Source: Methylococcaceae bacterium UBA662 (GTDB taxonomy: Bacteria > Pseudomonadota > Gammaproteobacteria > Methylococcales > Methylomonadaceae). From it: DNA of 30,317 nucleotides. Shown piece after piece: positions 16,725-24,325 of this stretch. The stretch covers positions 1 through 30,317 of the forward strand of contig DBNW01000043.1 of NCBI GenBank assembly GCA_002299425.1. The letters run 5' to 3'. Position 1 is the stretch's first letter; every line of letters begins with the position of its first letter. Both the position numbers and the translations under genes were made by a program. Under the pieces are notes generated by a model that ran no database searches, had not been told where the DNA came from, and worked only from the letters and a program-made list of their open reading frames with translations.

Positions 16725-18182
16725 ATGAAATTTAATTCTGTCGCCCAAATTTTTACCGTGAGCCTGTTTTTGCTATCGGCCTGCCCTAGTGCTCATGAAA
16801 CCGACAAAATCAATCTGCCGGACATGGGCGATTCTTCGGGTACGTTATTGACGCCTCAAGAAGAAAAAGAATTAGGCGAGGCATTTTTCCGCAGCCTGCA
16901 CGCCCAGATCAACATCAACCAAGACCCGGAAATCCAACAGTACATCCAAGACATTGGCCAAAAACTCGCTGCAGCCAGTGATGTGCCCGGCTACCCGTTC
17001 CATTTTTTTGTCGTTTTGGACAATGACATCAACGCATTTGCAGGGCCAGGCGGTTACATTGGCATCAACTCCGGGCTAATTTTAAATACCGATGCAGAAA
17101 GCGAGCTGGCTTCGGTGCTGGCACACGAAATTGCCCACGTCACCCAACGGCATTTGTACCGCGCCGCCGAAGCGGCCGGGCGTTTAACCATTCCGACCAT
17201 GGCGGCGACCTTAGCGGCGATTTTGCTCGGCACTCAATCTCCGGCCTTAGGGCAGGCAGCGGTGATGGCCATTCAAGCCGGCAGTGTGCAATTTCAAATA
17301 GATTTCACCCGCGAACACGAGGCCGAGGCCGACCGAGTAGGGATGCAAACACTGGCTGACTCGGGGTTCGACCCTAGGAGTATGCCGGCGTTCTTTGAGC
17401 GCCTGCAACAGGCGACCCGCTTTTACGGCCAGGGTGTACCCGAATTTTTACGGACACATCCGGTCACCACGTCCCGCATTTCCGATACCCGGGGTAGGGC
17501 CGAGGTCTACCCCTACAAGCAATACCCGGACACCCTCGGCTACCAGTTGGCGAAAGCAAAACTGCTGGTACTCACCTCGACAAATGGGGAGGACACCTCA
17601 AAATACCTTCAAGCTCTTGAATTTCAAGGAACGGCAGAACAACAAGCTGTCACCCGCTACGGCTTGGCGTTATTGGCGATGCAGCAACAGAAATTTAAAG
17701 AAGCTGAAAAAATGCTTAGGGAATTGCTGAAACAGTATCCAGACCAGCCGCAATTTACCGCCGCCTTAGCGCGCAACGCCTTGGCTACCAGTGATTACAA
17801 GGCTGCGCTTGAGCATTATGAGCAACTCATAGCCCAGCACCCAGAAAATCAGGCCATTAAGCTTGAGTATGCCGTTTCCTTGTCGAAGGCGGGCAAGCTT
17901 GAGTCGGCACGGCAAGTTCTTAACGCGCTGGCAGAAAAATCGAAAAAGTCGCCGGTTTATTGGGAGCTCATGGCGCAGATTGCCAGTCGGTTGCAGCAAC
18001 CTGCCGAGTCGCGTCGCTACCTAGCCGAATACTATTATGCAACCGGACAAATTAGGGAGGCTATTTTGCAGGTGCGCTTAGCCCAGCAATCTAAGGGCTT
18101 GAGTTTTCAGTTGTCGTCCATCCTGAACGAACGGTTGCGGTTTTTTTTAGAGCAGGAATACAAAGCCAAGCAGTCGCGTTAA
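16725..18182 (+). CDS. bepA: M48 family periplasmic metalloprotease with TPR repeats, BepA (YfgC)-like
   Basis: A 485-residue protein (E. coli BepA has 487). BepA is a periplasmic zinc protease/chaperone that assists outer-membrane protein (LptD) assembly and degrades stalled BAM substrates. A hydrophobic signal (IFTVSLFLLSAC) is followed by the M48 peptidase domain with HEIAH at residues 134-138 and the third-ligand glutamate in the REHEAEADRVG region. The C-terminal third forms TPR-like helices (YGLALLAMQQQKFKEAEKML and following). The signal ends LSAC, so lipoprotein processing is possible, unlike E. coli BepA. I chose the ATG at 16725; a TTG at 16701 has a better purine-rich site (TAGGGGCGG) before it and would add eight residues. 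Confidence 0.92.
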   Translation: MKFNSVAQIFTVSLFLLSACPSAHETDKINLPDMGDSSGTLLTPQEEKELGEAFFRSLHAQININQDPEIQQYIQDIGQKLAAASDVPGYPFHFFVVLDNDINAFAGPGGYIGINSGLILNTDAESELASVLAHEIAHVTQRHLYRAAEAAGRLTIPTMAATLAAILLGTQSPALGQAAVMAIQAGSVQFQIDFTREHEAEADRVGMQTLADSGFDPRSMPAFFERLQQATRFYGQGVPEFLRTHPVTTSRISDTRGRAEVYPYKQYPDTLGYQLAKAKLLVLTSTNGEDTSKYLQALEFQGTAEQQAVTRYGLALLAMQQQKFKEAEKMLRELLKQYPDQPQFTAALARNALATSDYKAALEHYEQLIAQHPENQAIKLEYAVSLSKAGKLESARQVLNALAEKSKKSPVYWELMAQIASRLQQPAESRRYLAEYYYATGQIREAILQVRLAQQSKGLSFQLSSILNERLRFFLEQEYKAKQSR

Positions 18183-18281
18183 TTTTAAGGGGCACCGGCT
18201 TTCATGAACCAAAACTGAAAATCAGGCTTTACCGGAAAACCGGCTGAAACGCTTAAGGCCAATGTTTTTAGTATTTTGATT

Positions 18282-18305
18282 TCACAGAAAAAAACTTTTC
18301 TGTGA
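18282..18305. promoter_or_regulatory. Perfect 10-bp inverted repeat, possible operator
   Basis: TCACAGAAAA (18282-18291) and TTTTCTGTGA (18296-18305) pair perfectly around a four-base centre (AAAC). The dyad ends 30 bases upstream of the -35 box at 18336 and has no T tract after it, so a protein-binding operator is more likely than a terminator for bepA, although it lies about 100 bases past the bepA stop. No factor can be named. Confidence 0.45.
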
Positions 18306-18335
18306 CCAATAAAAAAACCATCCGTTTCTTTTTTG

Positions 18336-18365
18336 TAGACAGGTTGTGTGTTTAACGATTACAAT
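18336..18365 (+). promoter_or_regulatory. Sigma70-like promoter of the putative small RNA
   Basis: The -35 box TAGACA (18336-18341) and -10 box TACAAT (18360-18365) each match five of six consensus bases and are 18 bases apart. Transcription would begin near 18372. There is no open reading frame with a good start immediately downstream, so the transcript is either a small RNA or a long leader of the gene at 18718. Confidence 0.55.
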
Positions 18366-18371
18366 GCGCAA

Positions 18372-18540
18372 CCTTTTGAGAGTCGAGCCGATGCCACAAT
18401 CGGCTTAAGAAAAGGGAGCGAGGGCCTTATCCGCCCGTTATAACAATAACAGCAGCAAAAAATTTGTTTGGGTACAGTCGTTTTATAAGCTGACAACAAC
18501 AATAACACGCCCAACACGCCCGCTTATGCGGGCTTTTTAT
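18372..18540 (+). ncRNA. Putative Hfq-binding small RNA (about 170 nt)
   Basis: The interval runs from the predicted start of the promoter above to a strong intrinsic terminator. It has a perfect 5' hairpin (GCCGAT/ATCGGC, about 18387-18404). It also has two A-rich tracts made of consecutive A-R-N triplets: seven in a row at 18442-18462 (AAC AAT AAC AGC AGC AAA) and four at 18495-18506 (AAC AAC AAT AAC). A-R-N repeats are the known target of the distal face of Hfq, and the terminal U run would suit its proximal face. No protein-coding frame of note fits. It could instead be an attenuated leader of the downstream gene. No known RNA family was recognised. Confidence 0.4.
18518..18538 (+). terminator. 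Strong intrinsic terminator, copy 1
   Basis: GCCCGC (18518-18523) and GCGGGC (18528-18533) form a perfect GC-rich 6-bp stem with loop TTAT, followed immediately by five T (18534-18538). This is a textbook rho-independent terminator and would end the putative small RNA. An identical copy lies 135 bases downstream. Confidence 0.85.
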
Positions 18541-18582
18541 TGTCCCTAGAAACTGCCTGACAACACCGCAAGGAATCAAGCC

Positions 18583-18684
18583 ATGTACCGTTTATTAAGA
18601 TATAAGTTGCTGATTTTTATTGTTTTGTTATCGAAAACTAACAACCCAGCACGCCCGCTTATGCGGGCTTTTTATTGTCCCTAG
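18583..18684 (+). pseudogene. Truncated duplicate of the N-terminus of the downstream EEP gene (33-codon ORF)
   Basis: An ATG with a purine-rich site (AAGGAA) opens a 33-codon frame. Its first 16 codons (MYRLLRYKLLIFIVLL) are homologous to the membrane anchor of the gene at 18718. The frame then runs through the second terminator and leader copy and stops at the TAG in CCCTAG. The tail (SKTNNPARPLMRAFYCP) is therefore translated non-coding repeat. It is most simply the 5' remnant of a tandem duplication; expression as a small membrane peptide is possible but not shown. Confidence 0.6.
18653..18673 (+). terminator. Strong intrinsic terminator, copy 2, in the leader of the EEP gene
   Basis: The stem (18653-18668, GCCCGC/GCGGGC, loop TTAT) and following five T repeat copy 1 exactly. 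It lies only 44 bases before the ATG at 18718, too little room for an ordinary promoter plus leader, so any upstream transcript must read through one or both terminators to express the gene. It may act as an attenuator. Confidence 0.8.
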
Positions 18685-18717
18685 AAACTGCCTGACAACA
18701 CCACGAGGAGTCAAGCC

Positions 18718-19704
18718 ATGTACCGTTGGTTAAAACCTATACTGCTGATTTTTGCTGTTTTGTTGTTGATAACAGGCACTCTGTTAGGGGGGGTGCGGTT
18801 GCAAGGCGTTCAGTATTTGGCCGCTTACTCAGGCTATGGCTTTGCCAAACCGTTGCCTGCCGGCACCCACAACAATAAGCCGCAGGTCTGTTCGAGCCAG
18901 CCGATGAGGGTGCTCAGTTATAACGTCCTGTACGGGTCTGCCTTCATCGAAGACCTAGCGGCAACTTTTCGCAATGGCGACACCGGCGGGGGCTACTTGC
19001 CCTGGTCGGAGCGGTTGCCTGAAATCCGTGCGCGTATTGCCGGTTACGACCCGGATTTGATCGGTTTGCAGGAAACCCACACCGACACCGATATCGCCTT
19101 GATTGTCCCGTCAAAAAAATACACGTTAGTCAACTATCACTTAGGCAGTTTTCACTACGGGGATGCCGCTTTGTTGTTCAGGACAGAGCGTTTTCAACTG
19201 TTGGATTCAGGCCAGTTTTGGCTAGGGCCTACGCCTGAATTGCCTTTGGCTTTGGGATTTAAGCCCCTGTCGATGATCCGCTACGCTAATTGGGCCTTGC
19301 TTAAGGAAAACACCACGGGCTTTAGCTTTTTATTTGTCAACACCCACTTCGACAATGCCGGGGGCAACAAAGAACCGAGTGCAGATTTGTTCCGCGAGCG
19401 CATAACCCCGCTGGCGCGTCACCTGCCTGTGGTGGTGACCGGTGATTTCAACAGCACGACAGCGACCGGTCGATACCTGCGCTTTACCGGCGGCGACCGG
19501 GTACCGCCTTTGTTGGGCAATGCCTACGTCCTGGCAAAGCCAATTGCAGTAAGCCCGCTGGAACACCCGGATAGCCAAATCGACCATATTTTGGTCGGCG
19601 GCCCGTGCAAAGTGACCGCATCCGACTGGCAGAGAGACCGCCTGCCAACGCTGTCTGACCATGACCCCGTTCTGGCCACTTTGCAGTTTTCGGGCCAGCA
19701 GTGA
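18718..19704 (+). CDS. Membrane-anchored or secreted endonuclease/exonuclease/phosphatase (EEP) family protein
   Basis: A 328-residue protein. Residues about 6-26 (KPILLIFAVLLLITGTLLGGV) form a signal peptide or membrane anchor, so the catalytic domain should lie in the periplasm. EEP motifs are complete: LSYNVLYG (Asn), LQETHTD (Glu), VNTHFDN (His), TGDFNST (Asp/Asn), SQIDHILVG and LSDHDPV (Asp-His). The substrate could be DNA, a sphingomyelin-like lipid or a phospho-sugar; the sequence does not say. The ribosome binding site GAGGAG is good. The gene has two terminators in its leader and a truncated twin upstream. It ends eight bases before the convergent GTPase gene, without a terminator. 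A G7 run near codon 24 is in frame. Confidence 0.82.
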   Translation: MYRWLKPILLIFAVLLLITGTLLGGVRLQGVQYLAAYSGYGFAKPLPAGTHNNKPQVCSSQPMRVLSYNVLYGSAFIEDLAATFRNGDTGGGYLPWSERLPEIRARIAGYDPDLIGLQETHTDTDIALIVPSKKYTLVNYHLGSFHYGDAALLFRTERFQLLDSGQFWLGPTPELPLALGFKPLSMIRYANWALLKENTTGFSFLFVNTHFDNAGGNKEPSADLFRERITPLARHLPVVVTGDFNSTTATGRYLRFTGGDRVPPLLGNAYVLAKPIAVSPLEHPDSQIDHILVGGPCKVTASDWQRDRLPTLSDHDPVLATLQFSGQQ

Positions 19705-19712
19705 TGGTTGCC

Positions 19713-21317
19713 TTAGTCCATCAGCATTCGGTTTAAGGTCGGGTTGGCTCTGGTTGCAACTTTTGCCAGTGGGTCGTGGGCCTGGGTACACTGCGCAATG
19801 AGCTGTTCAAGTTTCAGGTTTTGCTCTTGGTGCTGGTGCGCTAGGCTGTCCAGCGTTTCCGTTAATTCAGCATCCAGGCTGGACAGGGCTTGCTCTAAGC
19901 CTTTGTTCAAGCCGCGCAAGGCACTTTTTTTTAGCGAAGGCTGAGCTTTTTTCAAAATAAAAAACGGTAACAGCCAGGTTAGGACAATTAACAAACCACT
20001 GTGGATTGCAAAATCCACTCCTAAATAGCGGCTGTTGACTTGAGTGCCTTGGTAGTAACCGAGCAGCACTTGGTAGCTAACCCAAGCCATCGCGGCCAGC
20101 GGCAAAGTGATTTCGCAAAACCGCACGAGTTTTAAAAAACCGCGCTGGATGCCGTTACCCGGTTTGACCAGTGCTTTTCTGACAGACAATTCAGTTTGGC
20201 AGCGGACTGTTTTTTCAGCCTTGCCGCGCACCGCCTGCAGTGCTTTTCTCAACGGCGGGATCGGTAAATTCAACTGATGGGCGTTGATCATCAGCTCATC
20301 TAGGGCATCAGTAAAGCGGGCTTGAGCCCAAGTGTCCCACAATGAAGCGTTGTGGTTCTGGGCATTAACCAGTAGGTCTGCGGCATGTTCTGCATAAAAG
20401 CCAGCCATCGCCTGCAGCGGCCAGGCAAACCCCTGCCGCAGCACCTCGGTGGTGCGCGGCCACTGGTTTTGCCAGTGCTGGCGCAATTGTGTAAATCCTT
20501 GCGGCTGACCCAGTTTTTCTTTAATTTGGTGCAGTTTTTGCCTAAGCTCCTGCGTGCGCAGGTGTTGCCCGCGTAGTTCTAGTTGCGCTATGGTGTGCGA
20601 ATTAGCCAAGCTGTTGATGGTTTCTTCTAGGGTGGCAAATTCATCGGTTTGGAAATGTTCCGTGCAGGCAGTCTTAAACAGCACCGGCTCGTAAAAACCG
20701 GCTTTATGCAGTTGTTGCCGAAAATCTTCCGCTTGTTCTTGTAACCCCCTGTCCCATTGGTTCATTACAAACAGCCAGGCGTGGCGGCTGCCTTCCGCTA
20801 ACAATAGCTGCCAGGCTTTTTCATCGCGGTAGCGTTCAGGGCTGACCACATAAACCAACACGTCGATATGGGGCAACCATTGCAACACCAATTGCCGGTT
20901 GCCTTGCTCAACGCTGTCAAAATCAGGCATGTCTATCCAGATGATGTTTTTTTTTGCCTCATCATCGTGCTGGGCACTGTTGACTTGGGCGATGGGAAAT
21001 TGCTCAGGCAGTTGTTGCAGCGCCAAACTGTGGTGATGGAATAAAGTGACCTCGCGGGAGGTCGGCCGCTCTATTCCGGCTTGGGCAATAGGCTTGCCGG
21101 CTAAGCGGTTTAGCAGCGTACTTTTGCCGACGCCACTGCCACCCATAAAAGCGACGATCAGTGGCCGTGAGGTGTGTTGTCCGAACAAGCTGTCCGGCGT
21201 TCGGGGTGGCGGCTCGGTTAATGGTGCAGCGGCAGCGTGATCTAGCCAACCGGCCGCACAGGCTTGTTCCGCCCATGTGCGGGTTTGTGCCAATAATTCA
21301 GAGTATTCGTAGGCCAT
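19713..21317 (-). CDS. P-loop GTPase with two C-terminal transmembrane helices (second gene of a GTPase pair)
   Basis: A 534-residue protein. The G domain has G1 GGSGVGKST at residues 59-67, a candidate G2 Thr in RPTSREV, G3 DMPDFDS (129-135) and G4 NQWD (186-189, a variant of NKxD). After a helical middle region it has two hydrophobic helices (about 403-422 and 435-455) and a basic, then helical, tail (LNKGLEQALSSLDAELTETL). This layout recalls membrane-associated GTPases of the dynamin-like/Era-like type. I recognise the superfamily but no named member. Its ATG overlaps the end of the upstream paralogue by 20 bases, so the two are almost certainly co-translated. Confidence 0.75.
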   Translation of the reverse strand: MAYEYSELLAQTRTWAEQACAAGWLDHAAAAPLTEPPPRTPDSLFGQHTSRPLIVAFMGGSGVGKSTLLNRLAGKPIAQAGIERPTSREVTLFHHHSLALQQLPEQFPIAQVNSAQHDDEAKKNIIWIDMPDFDSVEQGNRQLVLQWLPHIDVLVYVVSPERYRDEKAWQLLLAEGSRHAWLFVMNQWDRGLQEQAEDFRQQLHKAGFYEPVLFKTACTEHFQTDEFATLEETINSLANSHTIAQLELRGQHLRTQELRQKLHQIKEKLGQPQGFTQLRQHWQNQWPRTTEVLRQGFAWPLQAMAGFYAEHAADLLVNAQNHNASLWDTWAQARFTDALDELMINAHQLNLPIPPLRKALQAVRGKAEKTVRCQTELSVRKALVKPGNGIQRGFLKLVRFCEITLPLAAMAWVSYQVLLGYYQGTQVNSRYLGVDFAIHSGLLIVLTWLLPFFILKKAQPSLKKSALRGLNKGLEQALSSLDAELTETLDSLAHQHQEQNLKLEQLIAQCTQAHDPLAKVATRANPTLNRMLMD

Positions 21318-23037
21318 GGCGTTTTTTGCTTAGTTGTTGCTGTACGGCGTTAAGTTGGGCAAGCGGTATTTTAAAATAAGCTGCCGCAGACAGGTATTCG
21401 GGCAGTGCCACTAACTGCTCATACAGACTGCCAGCCAATAACGTGTGCTCAACCCGCTCCCGTTGCCGTTGTTTTAACTGCACTTCCTGTTTGTGTACAT
21501 AACCGCCGATGGCGCTTTCCGCCAACAAGGAGGTCAAGGTCAACATGGCGGGAGCGAGTACCAGGTCGTGTACGCCGATGCCCCCGGTGTGTAAGGTCAG
21601 GGCGATGGCCGCAGCGTCGGCACCGACCCGGGTGGCACGCAAGCTGTTTAGCACCACCGGCTGCTCTTGCAGTTTTAGGTATAGGTTCTGGGCGGTTTGT
21701 TCGACATCGTGCTGAAAGCTGAGGTGGTAGGCCTGCGCTGCTAGGCAAAAGTTTTTCAGGATAACCGGCTTTTGGTTACGCAATAACCCGGCGAGTTCTT
21801 GCCACAAGACGGCATTTTTTTGGCCGGGTTCACTGTAGCCAAGCAAGGCCTCGCCCAATTGGATGAGGGTGTGTTCAGCAATTTGCTCTAGCAATACCAG
21901 CTCTTGGCTGCTGTCGGTACGGTGCGACCGTTTGCGGTTTAATTGCAGCAGTTTCCGCACCGGCCAAGTCAGTGCTGTGCGGATGCCGGTTAAAACGCGG
22001 GCTAGCCCGGGGATTTCCAGCAAAACCATCAGCTCAACTAAGGCTTGCTGGAAGGTTTCGTAATGTTGGGGGTGGTCCAGAAAGTCCTGCTGATAGTGCT
22101 GGGCCGCTTGTTTTAAGGCGTTGGCCACTAAAATTTCCCAAGCCGCAGCGGCCTGGTGTTCTGCCAGCACCGGTTGCAGCCAGTCTTGCCACTGTGTTTG
22201 TAACAGCTGTTGTGCAAACTGAGCATGGTGCTTGCGGTTAACGTGTCGGGCCAGACTGCTGATGGCATTGGCTGCGGCATCCGGCCATTGGGGTGCGCCA
22301 GTCAGTTTTTGGTAATGCAGGCAAACCACATCGGGGAATGCGTCCGTTCTGGCTTTTTGCCATTTGTCTTGTAAAGACGGCAACAGTATGTGTTCTGAGT
22401 CCTTGGATAATTTATTCAGGCAAATCAAGGTGGGTTGGCGCAGGGGGGCGAGGGTAGCCAGCATTTCCCACACCGATTGGTCGGCGTATTTTTCTTTGCT
22501 GACCACCAAAATGAGGACATCGGCCAATGCCAAGGCCCTAAGCACGCCTTCTCGGTAGGTGGCAGAGTCTATGGAATCAAAATCAGGGGTGTCCCACAGT
22601 ACGCAGGGCGGCAGTAACGCAGAACGCCCCTCTGCCGGGTCCAGGGAATAACAATCGTGACGGTGTTTGTCGAGTTGCTGCTGAGGGACGCACTGGAAGC
22701 GGCCAAAATAGCGTGCCAGGCTGCTGTCCGCACCAAGCGGCAAGTTATGGCGGAACCCTTGCGGGTGCACGGTGTAACCCGCCAATGGGCTAACCCCCGC
22801 CGCCGAGCCGTTTAATAGCACGTTCACCACCGAGCTTTTGCCCACCTGAGTCGGCCCTAGCACCGCAATTTGTAACGGCAAACGCACCTCCGCCAAAATT
22901 TCGCCCTTACGGAGGAAGGCTTCGGCCAAAATAAGCTGGTCTATCCGCCGCTGGTAGGCAGTCTGCTCAGGGACTTGCCCCCGGTTCGCCAAAACGGCTT
23001 GGTAACGCTGCCTCAGGTGTTGGATAAATTCCAGCAT
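21298..23037 (-). CDS. P-loop GTPase, first gene of a GTPase pair
   Basis: A 579-residue protein. It has G1 GPTQVGKSS at residues 61-69, a switch-like segment AGYTVHPQGFRH, G3 DTPDFDS (149-155) and G4 NKLS (208-211, with Ser for the usual Asp of NKxD). About 50 residues of coiled helix precede the G domain. The C-terminal half is helical, with a long hydrophobic stretch near residues 475-515 (AAAIALTLHTGG...LAPAMLTLTSLLAE), then a highly charged helix (QEVQLKQRQRERVE). G3 is nearly identical to that of its partner (D-x-PDFDS), which marks the two as paralogues. Paired, adjacent GTPases with membrane segments recall bacterial dynamin-like pairs, but I cannot assign a function. The 5' region is shared with the divergent lipoprotein gene. 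Confidence 0.75.
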   Translation of the reverse strand: MLEFIQHLRQRYQAVLANRGQVPEQTAYQRRIDQLILAEAFLRKGEILAEVRLPLQIAVLGPTQVGKSSVVNVLLNGSAAGVSPLAGYTVHPQGFRHNLPLGADSSLARYFGRFQCVPQQQLDKHRHDCYSLDPAEGRSALLPPCVLWDTPDFDSIDSATYREGVLRALALADVLILVVSKEKYADQSVWEMLATLAPLRQPTLICLNKLSKDSEHILLPSLQDKWQKARTDAFPDVVCLHYQKLTGAPQWPDAAANAISSLARHVNRKHHAQFAQQLLQTQWQDWLQPVLAEHQAAAAWEILVANALKQAAQHYQQDFLDHPQHYETFQQALVELMVLLEIPGLARVLTGIRTALTWPVRKLLQLNRKRSHRTDSSQELVLLEQIAEHTLIQLGEALLGYSEPGQKNAVLWQELAGLLRNQKPVILKNFCLAAQAYHLSFQHDVEQTAQNLYLKLQEQPVVLNSLRATRVGADAAAIALTLHTGGIGVHDLVLAPAMLTLTSLLAESAIGGYVHKQEVQLKQRQRERVEHTLLAGSLYEQLVALPEYLSAAAYFKIPLAQLNAVQQQLSKKRHGLRIL

Positions 23038-23222
23038 GTCGAATGTGCACGGTTATAATGACGGGGCATTTTACTTTGTTTGGTAGACGGGTAAAAAATA
23101 GGTCTGCGGCTTAAAGCGTAAGGTAAAGTCGCCGGCCCTACCGGGCGAGCAAGAGGGGTTTTCGCTGTTATGACAAACCGGTTAAACCACACAATCCACC
23201 CTGACACAATGAGGACTAATTA
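23038..23222. promoter_or_regulatory. Divergent intergenic region between GTPase pair and lipoprotein gene
   Basis: This 185-base gap must carry the promoters of both directions. TATAAT is present on the + strand at 23054-23059 but without a good -35 at the right distance; the same spot read on the minus strand gives ATTATAAC close to the GTPase start. A GC-rich dyad (CCGGCCCTACCGGGC) lies at about 23132-23147. No box set is convincing enough to place a start. Confidence 0.3.
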
Positions 23223-23651
23223 ATGAAAAAAATTTTACTTGGGCTATTGGCTGTAGCCTGCACCCTGTTGCTGGCCTGCGGCGGGGGCGATAAAGTTAAC
23301 GGCCATACGACTAAAACCGCCTACCGCTCGGTCAAGATGCTGAAAAATCGCCTGCCGGAGACCAGCCGCATTGAGTTTGAGGTGGCTTTCTGGACTATCC
23401 GGGATGCCCACAAAGAGGATGCCCGCTTTCTGTCCGCCGTCGATGGCAAAACGCCGCTGGAAATCATTACCTTAGGTCAAACACTTTACCAGCAGCGCAA
23501 AAACGAAGGATTTGCTAATTATGCCCAGTACGCCAGTTGGGACGACATGATCGCCCACTTTAGCAAGGAACGCGAGGATCAAGATATTCGCAAAGTCCGC
23601 AAGCACGAGGATGAGCGCGACAAAGCCAACGACGTGTTGTACAAGCTTTAA
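23223..23651 (+). CDS. Small lipoprotein of unknown function (DUF6694-like)
   Basis: A 142-residue protein with a clear lipoprotein signal: MKKILLGLLAVACTLLLAC, Cys near residue 19, followed by GGGD. The mature part has ETSRIEFEVAFWTIR and later a strongly charged helix (FSKEREDQDIRKVRKHEDERDK). The motif of a short linker, an R-x-x-FE-x-A helix and a second helix reminds me of small gammaproteobacterial DUF6694-type lipoproteins, but this is tentative. It should sit on the periplasmic face of a membrane. A GAGG ribosome binding site precedes the ATG. Its 3' end overlaps that of the convergent DUF2959 gene by four bases. Confidence 0.7.
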   Translation: MKKILLGLLAVACTLLLACGGGDKVNGHTTKTAYRSVKMLKNRLPETSRIEFEVAFWTIRDAHKEDARFLSAVDGKTPLEIITLGQTLYQQRKNEGFANYAQYASWDDMIAHFSKEREDQDIRKVRKHEDERDKANDVLYKL

Positions 23652-24325
23652 GGGGGTTGCCTGGGCAAAAATTTTTGGCTACCGGTTTTGTGTCCTGAGA
23701 GCAAGGCCACAAACTGCCCGGCTTCGGCGATGGTTTGTTCCATGGCAGCCAGTAGCAAGGAAATGTCCAGGCTGATTTCCATGAATTCGTGTTCTAGGGC
23801 GGCGATGGCCCGGGCATTCAGGTTATGCTTCAAATACAGCACCTGGTCCTTAAAGGACGCTAACACCGGCTGCATTTTGCCCTCTGCGCGGCGCATGGTT
23901 TTAATCAGCCGAGCATAATTTTGTCTGGCGGCCTTAAGCTGTTGTTTACTGATGGATTTTAAGTTCCGGTTGGTGTACTCACCAAGCTCGCGTTCCCATT
24001 CTGAAAATAAAACCTCGCTCACTTCCTCGATAGCTTGAATGCGGCGACTGACCGATTCTGCCTTGGTTCGGCAAAATTGGTACTGCCGGTTAAGCAGGTG
24101 GTATTTGTGTTCGAGGTCGGCCTCCTTAACTTGTACCAGTCCTTTGAAGCGGTCTAAGGCATCGGTGAATTCATCGCGGGTTTCTTCCAGGCTAACACAC
24201 GCCCGTTCTACTTGTGCCACCACCAACAGGCGTTTGTGGTCGCCTATGGACTCCCGGGCATTGTAGTACAGTAATCTCAACGGCTTCATTAACAGACGGT
24301 GGGTGATTCGCAACAGATCACGCAT
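23648..24325 (-). CDS. DUF2959 family protein
   Basis: A protein of about 225 residues. The segment YYNARESIGDHKRLLVVAQVERACVSLEETRDEF with a following ALDRF is the hallmark of DUF2959 proteins (YY-x-x-x-E-x-x-G-x-HKR-x-x-LV). The rest is long amphipathic helices, probably a coiled coil, with KTMRRAEGKMQPVLASFKDQVLYLKHNLNARAI in the second half. Function is unknown. Many relatives carry a signal or lipobox at the N-terminus; here I see none, only a basic, amphipathic start. The ATG at 24325 overlaps the kinase gene by eight bases. A TTG at 24346 and an ATG at 24289 are alternatives, and none has a good ribosome binding site. Confidence 0.75.
   Translation of the reverse strand: MRDLLRITHRLLMKPLRLLYYNARESIGDHKRLLVVAQVERACVSLEETRDEFTDALDRFKGLVQVKEADLEHKYHLLNRQYQFCRTKAESVSRRIQAIEEVSEVLFSEWERELGEYTNRNLKSISKQQLKAARQNYARLIKTMRRAEGKMQPVLASFKDQVLYLKHNLNARAIAALEHEFMEISLDISLLLAAMEQTIAEAGQFVALLSGHKTGSQKFLPRQPP

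Larger units (their letters stand above)
18515..18772 (+). repeat. Tandem imperfect duplication, two copies offset by 135 bp
   Basis: Copy 1 begins at 18515 and copy 2 at 18650. The first 53 bases of each (the terminator and the following leader) are identical. The next part, including the ribosome binding site, ATG and about 18 codons, is clearly homologous but diverged (GCAAGGA against ACGAGGA; MYRLLRYKLLIFIVLL against MYRWLKPILLIFAVLL). After that copy 1 stops and copy 2 continues into the full EEP gene. The arrangement shows a tandem duplication of the terminator, leader and gene start. Stronger conservation of the non-coding part than of the coding part suggests selection on, or recent homogenisation of, the leader. 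Confidence 0.85.

Noticed and set aside
18282..18305. The dyad as the bepA transcription terminator
   Set aside because: No T tract follows on the + strand (the next bases are CCAATAAAA), so an operator is the better reading, though not proven.
19330..19791. 153-codon minus-strand frame across the EEP/GTPase junction
   Set aside because: Covers the catalytic C-terminus of the EEP protein on the other strand and the end of the GTPase gene; no domain or ribosome binding site.
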